In this document: positions 15,696 through 25,309 of the stretch, piece by piece
Numbering within the stretch: position 1 is the first letter of the stretch
Layout of the letters: each line of letters begins with the position of its first letter
NCBI GenBank assembly: GCA_039808025.1
Contig: JBDHSK010000002.1
Span: 124,001-188,000 of the forward strand
Direction: 5' to 3'
From: Sandaracinobacteroides sp039808025
GTDB taxonomy: Bacteria; Pseudomonadota; Alphaproteobacteria; Sphingomonadales; Sphingomonadaceae
DNA length: 64,000 nucleotides
Notes under the pieces: model-generated
The model's database searches: none
What the model was told of the DNA's origin: nothing
What the model saw: the letters and a program-made list of their open reading frames with translations, nothing else
Position numbers and translations under genes: made by a program

Positions 15696-16826
15696 TTAAA
15701 ACACCGGGTCGTTGCGGCCGTCATCTGGCTGGGCCGTGTGAATGCCGCACTCGGATTTTTCCCAGCCGCGCCAGCGCCCGGCGCGTGGGTCTTCGCCGGG
15801 CAGCACCCGCGAGGTGCACGGCGAACAACCGATAGACGGATACCCCTGCGCCACCAGCGGATGGGGCGGCAGGTCATGCCTGCGGGCATAGTCGTGCACC
15901 ATCGACGCCGTCCAGCCGGCCAGCGGGTTCAGCTTCAAGCGGCCATCTGCTGCCTCGAACAGCGCCATCGCGGCGCGGGTGCTGCTCTGGTGGCGCTTGC
16001 GGCCCGATATCCACAGATCATAGCCGGCAAGCCCCTTCTCAAGCGGAAGCACCTTGCGGATATGGCAGCAGCCATCTGGATCATACGACCAGCGCAGGCC
16101 CTTGGGGTCTTTCTCGGCCAGAAGGGCCGGATCGGGCTTCAGCCACCGGACATTGACGAGCCCCAGCCGCGCGATCAGGTCGTGTGCATGGGCGCGGGTT
16201 TCAGCAAACAGCCAGCCGGTATCCACAACCAGCACTGGGATATCCCGCCTGATCTGCGCCGCCTGGTGCAGCAATACCGCTGATTCCGCCCCGAACGAGG
16301 ATACCAGTGCCACCTTGCCGAACGCCGGGTCGGTAAGAACAGCCGCCAGCGCCGCTTCGGCGCGCCCATCGAACCGCCGCGTCAGAGCGTCGGCGTCTGC
16401 CGGGCCATAGCGACGCGCCGAAGGCGGGATCGCGGCCTCGCCTCCTCCGTGGCGCAGCGCCCACAGCGGCAGGCGGTTGCTGGCGCCGCGCTGATAGATG
16501 GCCGGATACCGCGACAACACCGTTTCGACAGCGTTGCGGGGGATGGGTCTGGCTGGCGCCACCGAACTGAAGCCTGTGCGATTGAGGCACAGCATCTGGT
16601 CGATCGTTACGTCGCCAATGGCGCGGATATCGCCACCATAGCCCTGCTCGCGCAGGATACGCGCTGTCGAATAGCCTCGGCCATCGCGGAACTTCGGAAA
16701 ATTCACACCAATGACCGGATGCCGCCCGGGGCCGATGTCAGCGCGAATATCCTCGCCCGGCTCGATCAGCAGTTGCGCAGGCAGATCAAGCCGCGCCCGA
16801 TCATCAAGCGCCAGAAGTTCAGTCAT
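15696..16826 (-). CDS. cysH: Fused DUF934 - adenylyl-sulfate reductase (CysH)
   Basis: One continuous 376-aa frame joins two proteins that are usually separate. Residues ~1-125 are a DUF934 domain (FPKFRDGRGYSTARILREQG, QMLCLNRTGF), found in sulfite-reduction operons. Residues ~140-376 are a CysH reductase with the PP-loop-like SSFGAESAVLLH (~176-187), the catalytic ECGIH (C360), and the paired cysteines C253-C254 and C334-xx-C337, which in this family bind a [4Fe-4S] cluster. These cysteines point to reduction of APS rather than PAPS, with thioredoxin as donor. The start overlaps the cysI stop by 8 nt, and the terminator follows. Confidence 0.9.
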   Translation of the reverse strand: MTELLALDDRARLDLPAQLLIEPGEDIRADIGPGRHPVIGVNFPKFRDGRGYSTARILREQGYGGDIRAIGDVTIDQMLCLNRTGFSSVAPARPIPRNAVETVLSRYPAIYQRGASNRLPLWALRHGGGEAAIPPSARRYGPADADALTRRFDGRAEAALAAVLTDPAFGKVALVSSFGAESAVLLHQAAQIRRDIPVLVVDTGWLFAETRAHAHDLIARLGLVNVRWLKPDPALLAEKDPKGLRWSYDPDGCCHIRKVLPLEKGLAGYDLWISGRKRHQSSTRAAMALFEAADGRLKLNPLAGWTASMVHDYARRHDLPPHPLVAQGYPSIGCSPCTSRVLPGEDPRAGRWRGWEKSECGIHTAQPDDGRNDPVF

Positions 16827-18456
16827 TTGCGCCTCCGTAAACAGCAGCCTTGAACGGGGCAGCGCCCAAACGCCGCCAGGTATCTAGCAGGCGCTCACCC
16901 TCGTGCCGTTCGGCCAGATAGACATCGGTGACAGCAGCCACTGCCTCGACCACGCCATCCTCGCTGAAGCCCGGACCCAGAATGGTTGCGGCACTGGCGT
17001 CTTCCTCGCCTGAGCCACCCAGCAGCAACTGGTAGCTCTCCACCCCTTTGCGATCGACTCCCAATATGCCGATGTGGCCGGCGTGGTGGTGCCCGCAGGC
17101 ATTGATACAACCCGAAATCTTGATCTTCAGGTCGCCCAGCTCCTCCTCGCGGGGGGCAAGCCTTACCCCCAGCTTCTGGGCAAGCGGAATCGAGCGGGCG
17201 TTGGCAAGCGTGCAATAATCAAGGCCGGGGCAGGCGATGATGTCGGAAGCCAGCCCGAGGTTGGCGTGGGCCAGCCCCGCCGCCTGCAATCCTGCCCACA
17301 CCGCCGGCAGATCGATGATCCGCACATGCGGCAGCACCAGATTCTGGCTGTGGGTAACGCGCAGTTCCCCGAAGGAATAGCGTTCGGCAAGCTCGGCGAT
17401 CGCCTCCATCTGGTCGGCGCTGGCATCGCCGGGAATGGCGCCCGGCGCCTTCAGCGAAATATTGACGATCGCATAGCCCGGCGCCTTGTGCGCCCGCACC
17501 TGCCGTGCGGCCCAATGGGCGAAATCGGGATCGGTTCGATCGATGGATTCCGGCAACCCCTCCTCGAACAGCGGCGGGGCAAAGAAGCTGCGAATCCGCG
17601 CGATTTCTGCAGCGGGCGGGTCGATCCCCAGCTGTGACGTGACCAGAAATTCCTCGGCGACTTCCGCCGCATAGCGTTCGGCGCCAAGTTCATGCACCAG
17701 AATCTTGATCCGCGCCTTGAACAGGTTGTCGCGCCTGCCATAGCGGTTATATACCCTGAGCGCCGCCTCGAAGTAGCTGAGGATCTGCCCGGCCGGCACA
17801 AAATCGTTGATCAGCGGCGCAATCAGTGGCGTCCGGCCCATGCCTCCACCCACATATACCCTGAAGCCCAGCTGACCGTCGCGCCGCACCAGCTGCACAC
17901 CAATATCGTGCCAGCGCATCGCCGCGCGATCGGCATCTGTGGCGATCACCGCAATCTTGAACTTGCGCGGAAGCCAGCTGAACTCGGGGTGGAAGCTCGA
18001 CCATTGGCGCATCAGCTCGGCCCAGGGGCGCGGGTCTTCCACTTCGTCGGCGCTGGCCCCGGCATACTGATCAGACGAAATGTTGCGTATGCAGTTTCCC
18101 GAGGTCTGGATGCTGTGCATGTCGACCGTCGCCAGTTCGGCGAGGATATCCGGGGCCTCTTCCAGCTTGATCCAGTTGAACTGGATATTCTGCCGGGTAG
18201 TGAAGTGTCCATAGCCACGGTCATAGCGACGGGCGATGTCGGCCAGCTTGCGCAATTGCCGGGCGGCCAGTGTGCCATAAGGTATGGCAATCCGCAGCAT
18301 ATAGGCATGCAGCTGCAGATACAGGCCGTTCATCAGCCGCAGCGGCCGGAAATGCTCTTCGTCCAGATCTCCCGACAGACGCCGCGTCACCTGATCGCGG
18401 AATTCGGCGACACGGGCGGCCACCATTTGCCGGTCGATGTCGTCGTAGCGATACAT
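16819..18456 (-). CDS. cysI: Sulfite/nitrite reductase hemoprotein (CysI type)
   Basis: 545-aa siroheme and [4Fe-4S] enzyme reducing sulfite to sulfide with six electrons. Both ferredoxin-like halves are visible, with FTTRQNIQFNWIKLE and QTSGNCIRNISSDQYAG in the first. The cluster/siroheme cysteines are CPGLDYC (about residue 413) and SGCINACGHHHAGHIG (about 455). The neighbours (siroheme methyltransferase, DUF2849, CysH) favour sulfite over nitrite as substrate. The start ATG overlaps the DUF2849 stop (TGATG). Confidence 0.93.
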   Translation of the reverse strand: MYRYDDIDRQMVAARVAEFRDQVTRRLSGDLDEEHFRPLRLMNGLYLQLHAYMLRIAIPYGTLAARQLRKLADIARRYDRGYGHFTTRQNIQFNWIKLEEAPDILAELATVDMHSIQTSGNCIRNISSDQYAGASADEVEDPRPWAELMRQWSSFHPEFSWLPRKFKIAVIATDADRAAMRWHDIGVQLVRRDGQLGFRVYVGGGMGRTPLIAPLINDFVPAGQILSYFEAALRVYNRYGRRDNLFKARIKILVHELGAERYAAEVAEEFLVTSQLGIDPPAAEIARIRSFFAPPLFEEGLPESIDRTDPDFAHWAARQVRAHKAPGYAIVNISLKAPGAIPGDASADQMEAIAELAERYSFGELRVTHSQNLVLPHVRIIDLPAVWAGLQAAGLAHANLGLASDIIACPGLDYCTLANARSIPLAQKLGVRLAPREEELGDLKIKISGCINACGHHHAGHIGILGVDRKGVESYQLLLGGSGEEDASAATILGPGFSEDGVVEAVAAVTDVYLAERHEGERLLDTWRRLGAAPFKAAVYGGAND

Positions 18457-18740
18457 CAGCGATAATCCTGCCCGGCATGGGCGAGATCGGGGCGCACCGT
18501 CGGGCCATAGCTGCGAATGCGCTCCCGGATGCGCAAGGGGCGCAGCCGCCCGTCCACCTCCTCGGCGTCGATTAGGGCGAGATCGTTGATCATCTCATCG
18601 GCTGCCACGCGCTGGCGGATCGCCTCGCCGTCTTCGGGCGCCAACCCTACGGCATGGCTGAAACTGGTGCTCCAGCCATCGCCCTTCCACCAGATCACCT
18701 GGCCGCAATGCAGCCGGTTTCCCGTCAGCAGTTTCACCAT
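18456..18740 (-). CDS. DUF2849 domain protein of the sulfite-reduction operon
   Basis: A 94-aa protein with the features of DUF2849: MVKLLTGNRLHCGQVIWW at the start and a charged C-terminal half (DGRLRPLRIRERIRSYGPTV). The family is restricted to operons like this one and has no established biochemical role. A helper role for CysI is inferred only from the constant gene neighbourhood. It overlaps cobA upstream and cysI downstream, so it is co-translated with both. Confidence 0.85.
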   Translation of the reverse strand: MVKLLTGNRLHCGQVIWWKGDGWSTSFSHAVGLAPEDGEAIRQRVAADEMINDLALIDAEEVDGRLRPLRIRERIRSYGPTVRPDLAHAGQDYR

Positions 18741-19513
18741 GGCAATGCCTCCTCGAACGCCCGTGCCGCCGTTGCCGCCAGCACATCTTCGGCATCGGCA
18801 AGCCCGGCCACCCGCCCGACCACCAGCAGGGCCGGGCTTTGCACCTGTTCCGCCGTCATCAGCGCCCCCAGGCCCGCCAACACGGTGCGGATGGCCCGCG
18901 CGCCGGGAAGCGTGCCGCGTTCCAGCACGGCAACCGGCATATCCGGCGAAACCCCGGCCTCGATCAGCTTGTCGGCAATCGACGCCGCACCCGCCACTCC
19001 CATGTACACCACCAGGGTCCGCCCGGCGCCGGCAAGGCCGCGCCAGTCCTGCTCGTCAAGGCCCTGACGGCTTCCGGTTACGAACGTTACGGCAGAGGAG
19101 AGGTTGCGATGGGTAAGCGGCAGCGAGGCTTCGGCAGCGCAACCCAGGGCAGCCGAAACACCGGGAACCACCTTGCAGCTGATACCGGCGGCGCGCGCCG
19201 CCTCAAGTTCCTCGCCGCCGCGCCCGAAGACGAAGGGGTCGCCGCCTTTCAGCCGCACCACCTTCCGTCCCTGACGAACCAGCGCCACCAGCAGATCGTT
19301 GATCTGCTCTTGCCGCAGGGTATGGTGATCACGCCGCTTGGCAACCGAGATAAGTTCGGCATCGGGCCTTGCAAGGTCGAGCACGCCGTCGCCCACCAGC
19401 CCGTCGTGCACGATGACATCGGCAGCAGCAATCAGCCTTGCCGCCTTCAGAGTCAGCAGGTCGGGGTCACCGGGGCCGGCGCCCACCAGCCAGAGAGTTT
19501 CTTGCTTGCTCAT
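18734..19513 (-). CDS. cobA: Uroporphyrinogen-III C-methyltransferase (siroheme synthesis)
   Basis: SAM-dependent enzyme converting uroporphyrinogen III to precorrin-2, the siroheme precursor needed by CysI. In 259 aa: LVGAGPGDPDLLTLKAARL (residues ~8-26), VRLKGGDPFVFGRGGEE (~86-102), GVSAALGCAAEASLPLTHR, and a C-terminal GARAIRTVLAGL region. ATG 19513 is preceded by AAGG. There is no dehydrogenase/chelatase domain (the CysG N-terminal half), so that step must be encoded elsewhere. First gene of the four-gene cys unit. Confidence 0.93.
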   Translation of the reverse strand: MSKQETLWLVGAGPGDPDLLTLKAARLIAAADVIVHDGLVGDGVLDLARPDAELISVAKRRDHHTLRQEQINDLLVALVRQGRKVVRLKGGDPFVFGRGGEELEAARAAGISCKVVPGVSAALGCAAEASLPLTHRNLSSAVTFVTGSRQGLDEQDWRGLAGAGRTLVVYMGVAGAASIADKLIEAGVSPDMPVAVLERGTLPGARAIRTVLAGLGALMTAEQVQSPALLVVGRVAGLADAEDVLAATAARAFEEALPW

Positions 19514-19629
19514 GCCTTGCGCATGCCTGAACCCGGCGCGGCTGGCGAACAGGCAGTTATTTGCCCCCGCAAAGCCAGACTTTAAAGCCACACTTTCCCC
19601 CGCCCCTCAGTATCGCTAAGAGGGCGTCG

Positions 19630-22113
19630 ATGGATGCTTCCCAAACTGACCCCGGCATGTGGGGACGGCTGATGGCCTTCGCTGGCGCCATCTCACGCCG
19701 CACATGGATCATCTTGGCTGTTCTGTTCGGGCTGGCGCTGGCCGCAGCGCTGCTTCTGTGGCTGCTGATCGGCCGCGGGCTTCCCGATGCCGCCAGCCTT
19801 GCCAATTACCAGCCGCCGCTTCCCACCAATCTGCGCGCTGCCGACGGCACGCCCTTCCATACCTTTGCACGAGAGCGGCGGGTCTACCTGCCCTACGCGG
19901 AAATCCCCCCGGTGGTGATCGAAGCCGTAACTTCGGCGGAAGACAAAACCTTCTTCACCCATTCGGGGCTGGATTACAGCGGCATCCTCAATGCCATCCT
20001 CCTCAACCTGCGCAATCTCGGCGACGACAAGCGACCGGTAGGGGCGTCGACCATCACCCAGCAGGTGGCCAAGAACCTGCTTCTGACCAACGAGGTTTCC
20101 CTGGCGCGCAAGCTGCGCGAGGCCATTCTCGCCCGCCGCATCGAAAAGCAGTTCACCAAGGAACAGATCCTCGAACTCTATCTGAACGAGGTGTTCCTTG
20201 GCCGCAACGCCTACGGAATCGAGGCCGCGAGCCAGGCCTATTTCGGCAAGCCGGCAGCAGAACTCACTGCTCCGGAAGCCGCCCTGCTCGCAGGTCTGCT
20301 GAAGGCCCCATCGGCCTACAACCCGGCAACCAACTATGCGCGTGCCCTGGAACGCCGCAATTACGTGCTGGGGGCAATGGCCAAGAACGGCTTCCTCAGC
20401 AGCGCCGATTCGGCTGCCATGCAGGCCCAGCCCATCGTCCTTTCCAGCGAACCGCCCAAATCCACTCAGGCGACGGTTGGCGGCTATTTTATCGAGGAAG
20501 TGCGGCGCCAGCTGATCGATCGCTTCGGTGAAGATGCCAAAGCCGGCCCCAACAGCGTCTATGCCGGCGGGTTGTGGGTGCGCACCACCATCGACCCCAC
20601 CATTCAGGCGGCGGCGGAAACCGCCCTGCGCAACGGCCTGCTGCGCTATGACGCCGGCCGTGGCTGGCGGGGGCCATCGGCCCACATCGAACTCGGCAAA
20701 GGCTGGGAAGACCGCCTGCGCTCCGTGAACCTTGGCACCGGGTTTCCGGAATGGCGGGCGGCAGTCGTGCTGGGCAAGGGGGCGGGCCGCATCGACCTTG
20801 GCTTTGCCGATGGAAGCAAGGGCCTGATGTATAACGGCGACGCCATGCGATCAGGGGAAAAGGGCCCGGCCTGGCAGGTTCTGAAAGCCGGTGACGTCAT
20901 CCCGGTCGCCCGCATCAGCGGCACGCAATACGGCCTGCGCCAGATTCCCGCCGTTTCCGGGGCCCTGGTGGTGCAGGAACCCGCCACCGGGCGGGTGCTG
21001 GCAATGGTCGGCGGCTTCGATGTGCGCGGCTCCAGCTTCAACCGGGCCACCCAGGCGATGCGCCAGCCCGGATCAGCGTTCAAGCCGTTCGTCTATGCTG
21101 CCGGGCTCGACAACGGCATGACTCCGGCAACGATCGTGTCAGACGCCCCCTATTGCGTCTATCAGTCGGCCAAGCTCGGGCAGAAATGCTTCCGCAACTA
21201 TGGCGGCGGCTATGCCGGTGCCCAGACGATGCGCTGGGGGCTTGAGCAGTCGCGCAACCTGATGACCATCCGTGTCGCCTACAACAGCGGCATGAAGAAT
21301 GTTGTGAAACTGGCCAAGACGCTGGGCATAGGCGATTACCAGCCGGTGCTGGCAATCGCCCTTGGGGCCGGTGAAACCACGCCAATGAAGCTGGTGAACG
21401 CCTATTCGATCCTCATCAACGGCGGCAAGGGGGTTGAACCCGTATTGTTCGACCTGGTGGTCGACCGGTTCGGCAAACCCATCTACCGGGCCGACACCCG
21501 CATCTGTGAAAACTGCAACAGCGCAGAATGGAACGGACAGGCGATGCCCCGGCCAGCCGACAACCGCCGGCAGGTGATGGATGCGCGCACTGCCTATCAG
21601 GTGGTGCACATGCTGGAGGGCGTGGTGCAGCGCGGAACCGCCACGGTGTTGCGCTCGCTCGACGTGCCGATCGCCGGCAAAACCGGAACCACCACCGGCC
21701 CCAAGGACGTGTGGTTCGTGGGGGCGACTCCGCATTTCGTGGCCGGGCTGTATATCGGTTACGACAAGCCCCGTAATCTGGGCGGCGTGCAGGGCGGCAC
21801 CTTTGCGGCCCCCATCTGGCGCAATTTCTATCTCAATGCCTTCAAGGATCACCCCCCCGAACCCGACCCGTTCATTGCCCCGGCCGGCATCCGCATGATC
21901 CGCATCGACCGTCGCTCGGGACGGCGGGTTTATGGAACCTGGCCCGGATTTGAACCGAAAGCGGCCGTTATCTGGGAGGCGTTCAAGGCCGACGCCGAAC
22001 CGCGCCGCATCTACCGCAGCGTCGAACAGGTGAAAGCGCTGCAACCCAACCTCCCCAAGACGCGGGTGCGCTCCGACAGTGATTTCTTCCGTCAGCAAGG
22101 GGGGATCTACTAA
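19630..22113 (+). CDS. mrcA: Penicillin-binding protein 1A (bifunctional peptidoglycan synthase)
   Basis: 827-aa class A PBP. A single N-terminal membrane anchor (residues ~25-47) is followed by the GT51 glycosyltransferase (catalytic E104 in SAEDKTFFTHSG, then STITQQVAKNLLL and LNEVFLGRNAYGIEAA). The transpeptidase has the active-site S482 in SAFKPF, the SRN triad at about residue 541, and K684-T-G-T-T. It polymerises and cross-links peptidoglycan in the periplasm. ATG 19630 has GAGGG upstream. Its stop lies inside the ribosome-site region of the following transporter. Confidence 0.95.
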   Translation: MDASQTDPGMWGRLMAFAGAISRRTWIILAVLFGLALAAALLLWLLIGRGLPDAASLANYQPPLPTNLRAADGTPFHTFARERRVYLPYAEIPPVVIEAVTSAEDKTFFTHSGLDYSGILNAILLNLRNLGDDKRPVGASTITQQVAKNLLLTNEVSLARKLREAILARRIEKQFTKEQILELYLNEVFLGRNAYGIEAASQAYFGKPAAELTAPEAALLAGLLKAPSAYNPATNYARALERRNYVLGAMAKNGFLSSADSAAMQAQPIVLSSEPPKSTQATVGGYFIEEVRRQLIDRFGEDAKAGPNSVYAGGLWVRTTIDPTIQAAAETALRNGLLRYDAGRGWRGPSAHIELGKGWEDRLRSVNLGTGFPEWRAAVVLGKGAGRIDLGFADGSKGLMYNGDAMRSGEKGPAWQVLKAGDVIPVARISGTQYGLRQIPAVSGALVVQEPATGRVLAMVGGFDVRGSSFNRATQAMRQPGSAFKPFVYAAGLDNGMTPATIVSDAPYCVYQSAKLGQKCFRNYGGGYAGAQTMRWGLEQSRNLMTIRVAYNSGMKNVVKLAKTLGIGDYQPVLAIALGAGETTPMKLVNAYSILINGGKGVEPVLFDLVVDRFGKPIYRADTRICENCNSAEWNGQAMPRPADNRRQVMDARTAYQVVHMLEGVVQRGTATVLRSLDVPIAGKTGTTTGPKDVWFVGATPHFVAGLYIGYDKPRNLGGVQGGTFAAPIWRNFYLNAFKDHPPEPDPFIAPAGIRMIRIDRRSGRRVYGTWPGFEPKAAVIWEAFKADAEPRRIYRSVEQVKALQPNLPKTRVRSDSDFFRQQGGIY

Positions 22114-23465
22114 TTCACAACCCGGCCGACACCAGCTTCCTCGGCCACCCCAAAGGGCTGGCCTATCTGGCCTTCACCGAGGCGTTCGAGCGCTTTTCCT
22201 ATTATGGAATGCAGGCGCTGCTGGTGCTCTACATGGTGAACGCCCTTTTCCACCCCGGCCATCAGGAAAAGGTGCTGTTTCTCGAGCCGGTCAGCCGGCT
22301 GTTCGGCGGCCTTGAGGGGCAGGCCCTCGCGTCCGCAGTATTCGGAGCCTACGGCGCACTGGTCTACCTTACCCCCATTGCCGGCGGGCTGCTGGCCGAC
22401 CGCTGGCTGGGCAAGCGCAAGGCCGTGCTTGCAGGCGCCATCATCATGGCGCTCGGCCATTTCCTGATGGCTTCGGAACCGGCCTTTCTTCTGGCGCTGC
22501 TGTGCCTGGTGATTGGCTCGGGCCTGCTGAAGGGCAACATCGCCAGTCAGGTAGGCGGCCTCTACAACGAGGAAGACCTGCGCCGCGCCGATGCCTTCCA
22601 GATCTTCTATCTGGGGATCAACGGCGGGGTGATCGCCGCACCGTTGATCGTTGGCACCCTTGGCGAAAAGGTCGGCTGGCACTGGGGGTTCGGTGCCGCC
22701 GGCGTGGGGATGCTGATAAGCCTTGTGATCTATATTGCGGGCTGGAAGTATCTGCCGGCATCGGAAACGGTGAAGGGCGAACGCCTGCCCGTCACCATGG
22801 AAGACTGGAAACACGCCATCCCGCTGCTGCTGCTGATACCGGTGCTCGCCATCGCCCTCATCCCCAACCAGCAGATTTTCAACGCCTACATGATCTGGGG
22901 AGACCGGGATTTCGACCTGGTGTTTGCTGGTATCCGCCTGCCGACAACCTGGCTCGTCAGCCTCGACGCCATCGTCTCTGTCAGCTTCCTGTTCCTGGTG
23001 GCGGTGTTCTGGCGATGGTGGGGAAAAACCCGCCGCGAACCGGACGAGCTGGAGAAGATCCTGATCGGCAGTGCCTTCAGCATCGCCGGAATGCTGTGCC
23101 TTTATATGGCCGCCATCACCCAGCCCGCCGGTGGCAAGATCGGCCTGTGGTGGCCGGTCTGCTTCCACATCGTCAACAGCATCGCCTTTGCCCACATGCT
23201 GCCCATCTCGCTGGCCCTGTTCGCTCGCCTGGCCCCGGCATCGATGAATGCAACGGTCATAGGCTTGTATTATCTGGCGTTCTTTGCGGGAAACGCCCTG
23301 ACCGGCAAGATCGGCACCCTGTTTGAAACCATGTCCACCCCCAGCTTCTGGCTGCTGCACATGGGCCTGGCAGCTGCGGCGGGGCTGGCCTTCTGGCTGT
23401 TTCGCGTTCTGGCCTGGAAGCAGCTTGCCCACAGCCACACCGCCATTCCGGCCGAAGGCAGCTGA
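22113..23465 (+). CDS. POT-family peptide/proton symporter, apparent ATT start
   Basis: MFS-fold proton-dependent oligopeptide transporter (PTR2/POT). The frame upstream of the first ATG (22209) clearly encodes conserved family sequence (SFLGHPKGLAYLAFTEAFER then FSYYGMQALLVLYM), so the true start must lie before it. Between the preceding in-frame stop (22080-22082) and that sequence there is no ATG, GTG or TTG. The ATT at 22113 shares its A with the mrcA stop TAA and has AAGGGGGG 8 nt upstream, making it the best start. About 450 aa with some 12 membrane segments, including GLLADRWLGKRKAVL and GSGLLKGNIASQVGGLY. A sequencing error here is possible. Confidence 0.85.
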   Translation: MHNPADTSFLGHPKGLAYLAFTEAFERFSYYGMQALLVLYMVNALFHPGHQEKVLFLEPVSRLFGGLEGQALASAVFGAYGALVYLTPIAGGLLADRWLGKRKAVLAGAIIMALGHFLMASEPAFLLALLCLVIGSGLLKGNIASQVGGLYNEEDLRRADAFQIFYLGINGGVIAAPLIVGTLGEKVGWHWGFGAAGVGMLISLVIYIAGWKYLPASETVKGERLPVTMEDWKHAIPLLLLIPVLAIALIPNQQIFNAYMIWGDRDFDLVFAGIRLPTTWLVSLDAIVSVSFLFLVAVFWRWWGKTRREPDELEKILIGSAFSIAGMLCLYMAAITQPAGGKIGLWWPVCFHIVNSIAFAHMLPISLALFARLAPASMNATVIGLYYLAFFAGNALTGKIGTLFETMSTPSFWLLHMGLAAAAGLAFWLFRVLAWKQLAHSHTAIPAEGS

Positions 23466-25235
23466 TCAGATCTCGGCGAGGGCCGCCAGCCGTGCGTAAA
23501 GGCCGCTGGCGCTTCCCAGCGATTCATGGGTGCCGGTTTCGACGATCCGGCCATCTTCCATCACCAAAATGCGATCAGCGTCGCGGATGGTAGACAGCCG
23601 GTGGGCTATCACCAGCGTCGTACGTCCCGCCATCAGATGGTCGAGCGCGCCCTGCACCAGCCGCTCGCTCTCGGTGTCGAGCGCCGAAGTCGCCTCGTCA
23701 AGCAGCAGGATCGGGGCATCCTTCAAGATGGCGCGGGCGATGGCGATTCGCTGGCGCTGGCCACCCGAAAGCCGCCCGCCGCCTTCGCCCAGCTCGGTCT
23801 CTAGGCCCTGGGGCAACGCCCGCAGAAATTCCTCGGCGTTGGCAGCCCGGGCTGCTGCCCACAATTCCTCGTCACTGGCGCCCGGCCGGCCATACAGGAT
23901 ATTGGCGCGGGCGGTCCCCGAAAACAGCACTGCTTCCTGTGGCACCACGGCAATCAGGGAACGGATGGCGGCCGGATCGGCATGGCGCAGATCGACCCCA
24001 TCGATCAGCACCGCCCCCTCATGCGGGTCGTAAAAACGCTGGACCAGCTGGAACAGGGTTGATTTTCCGGCACCGGAAGGGCCGACGACGGCCACCCGCT
24101 CCCCCGGTTCGGCGAGCAGGGAAACCCCGGTGATGGCAGCGATTTCCGGGCGGCTCGGGTAGCGGAACGATACCAACCGGAACTCGACCCGCCCCTGCGG
24201 AGGCGCCGGCAGCTTCAGCGGGTTCGCCGGTGCGCGAATCGAGGGCTGTTCGGCCAGCAGGTCGCGGATGCGCGCCGAAGCGCCGGCCGCCCGCATGAAA
24301 TCGCCATACACTTCCGTCAGCGCCCCGAACGCCCCGGCGACAATCGCGGCCGCCAGCACGAAGGCGGTGATGGCCCCACCGCTCATCCGCCCGGCGATCA
24401 CGTCGACCGCCCCCTGCCACAGCACCAGCGTGATGGCGCCAAACACCAGCATGATGACGATCCCCGTCATCACCGCTCGCATGCGGATACGGCTGCGCGC
24501 CGTGATGAAGGCGCTCTCGACGGTGGCAGCGAACCGGGCGCGTTCACGTGGCTCGGCAACGAAGGCCTGGACGGTCTTGATGGCATGCAGCACTTCGGAA
24601 ACCATGGCGCCGACATCGGCCACCCGGTCCTGACTGGCGCGCGACAAGGCGGCAACCTTGCGGCCCATGTAGATGATCGGCGCCACCACCAACGGAATGC
24701 CGATCAGCAACAGCCCGGTCAGCTTGGGCGACAGGAAGAACAGGTATATCACACCGCCGATCCCGGTTACGGCGTTACGCAGCGCGATTGATGCCGACGA
24801 CGACACAACCTGTTCGACAATGCCGGTATCGGCCGTCAGCCGCGATGCGATCTCCGACGGGCGGTTCACTTCGAAAAAGCCGGGATCAAGCGTGAGCAGA
24901 TGCGATTGCACATCGCGCCGCAGGTCGGCCACCACCCGCTCTCCCAGCCAGCTGACAAAATAAAAGCGGATGGAGGTGCCAAGCCCCAGCACCACCACGA
25001 TGGCCAGCAGGCCAAGAAAATAGGGCGAGATATCGGCGGCCTTGCCCGCCCCGAAGCCGCGATCCACCACCAGCTTCAGCCCCTGCGGAATGGCAAGGGT
25101 GGCGCTTGCCGAAACCACCAGTGCCGTCAGTGCCCCGGCAATCTGCCACGGATAGCGGCTGGCGAAGTTCCATAGCAGCGACAGGCTCGACAGCTTGCGC
25201 GATGATGGTGGCGGGGTCTGATCGATCTGGCTCAC
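23466..25235 (-). CDS. MsbA/BmrA-like ABC exporter (fused membrane and ATPase domains)
   Basis: 589-aa half-transporter. Six membrane segments (residues ~35-310) precede a nucleotide-binding domain with Walker A VVGPSGAGKSTL, signature RLSGGQRQRIAIARAI, Walker B ILLLDEATSALD and the switch His in VIAHRLST. Such proteins export lipids or drugs as homodimers; the substrate is not evident. GTG 25235 is preceded by AGGGGG, and a second GTG 18 nt upstream is the alternative. It abuts the convergent POT gene with no gap. Confidence 0.88.
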   Translation of the reverse strand: MSQIDQTPPPSSRKLSSLSLLWNFASRYPWQIAGALTALVVSASATLAIPQGLKLVVDRGFGAGKAADISPYFLGLLAIVVVLGLGTSIRFYFVSWLGERVVADLRRDVQSHLLTLDPGFFEVNRPSEIASRLTADTGIVEQVVSSSASIALRNAVTGIGGVIYLFFLSPKLTGLLLIGIPLVVAPIIYMGRKVAALSRASQDRVADVGAMVSEVLHAIKTVQAFVAEPRERARFAATVESAFITARSRIRMRAVMTGIVIMLVFGAITLVLWQGAVDVIAGRMSGGAITAFVLAAAIVAGAFGALTEVYGDFMRAAGASARIRDLLAEQPSIRAPANPLKLPAPPQGRVEFRLVSFRYPSRPEIAAITGVSLLAEPGERVAVVGPSGAGKSTLFQLVQRFYDPHEGAVLIDGVDLRHADPAAIRSLIAVVPQEAVLFSGTARANILYGRPGASDEELWAAARAANAEEFLRALPQGLETELGEGGGRLSGGQRQRIAIARAILKDAPILLLDEATSALDTESERLVQGALDHLMAGRTTLVIAHRLSTIRDADRILVMEDGRIVETGTHESLGSASGLYARLAALAEI

Positions 25236-25309
25236 GCTGCCCCCTGTAAGCACTGACGCCTGAAAGTTCCACCCTGTTGACGGGCTTGCCCCCGAGCAAA
25301 GGAAAGCAC

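Noticed and set aside
19693..20685. 330-codon minus-strand frame inside the PBP1A gene
   Set aside because: Antisense to the glycosyltransferase and transpeptidase domains, with no ribosome site or recognisable motif.
22110..23438. 442-codon minus-strand frame opposite the POT transporter
   Set aside because: Gln/His/Arg-rich translation with no domain; the plus strand carries clear transporter motifs.
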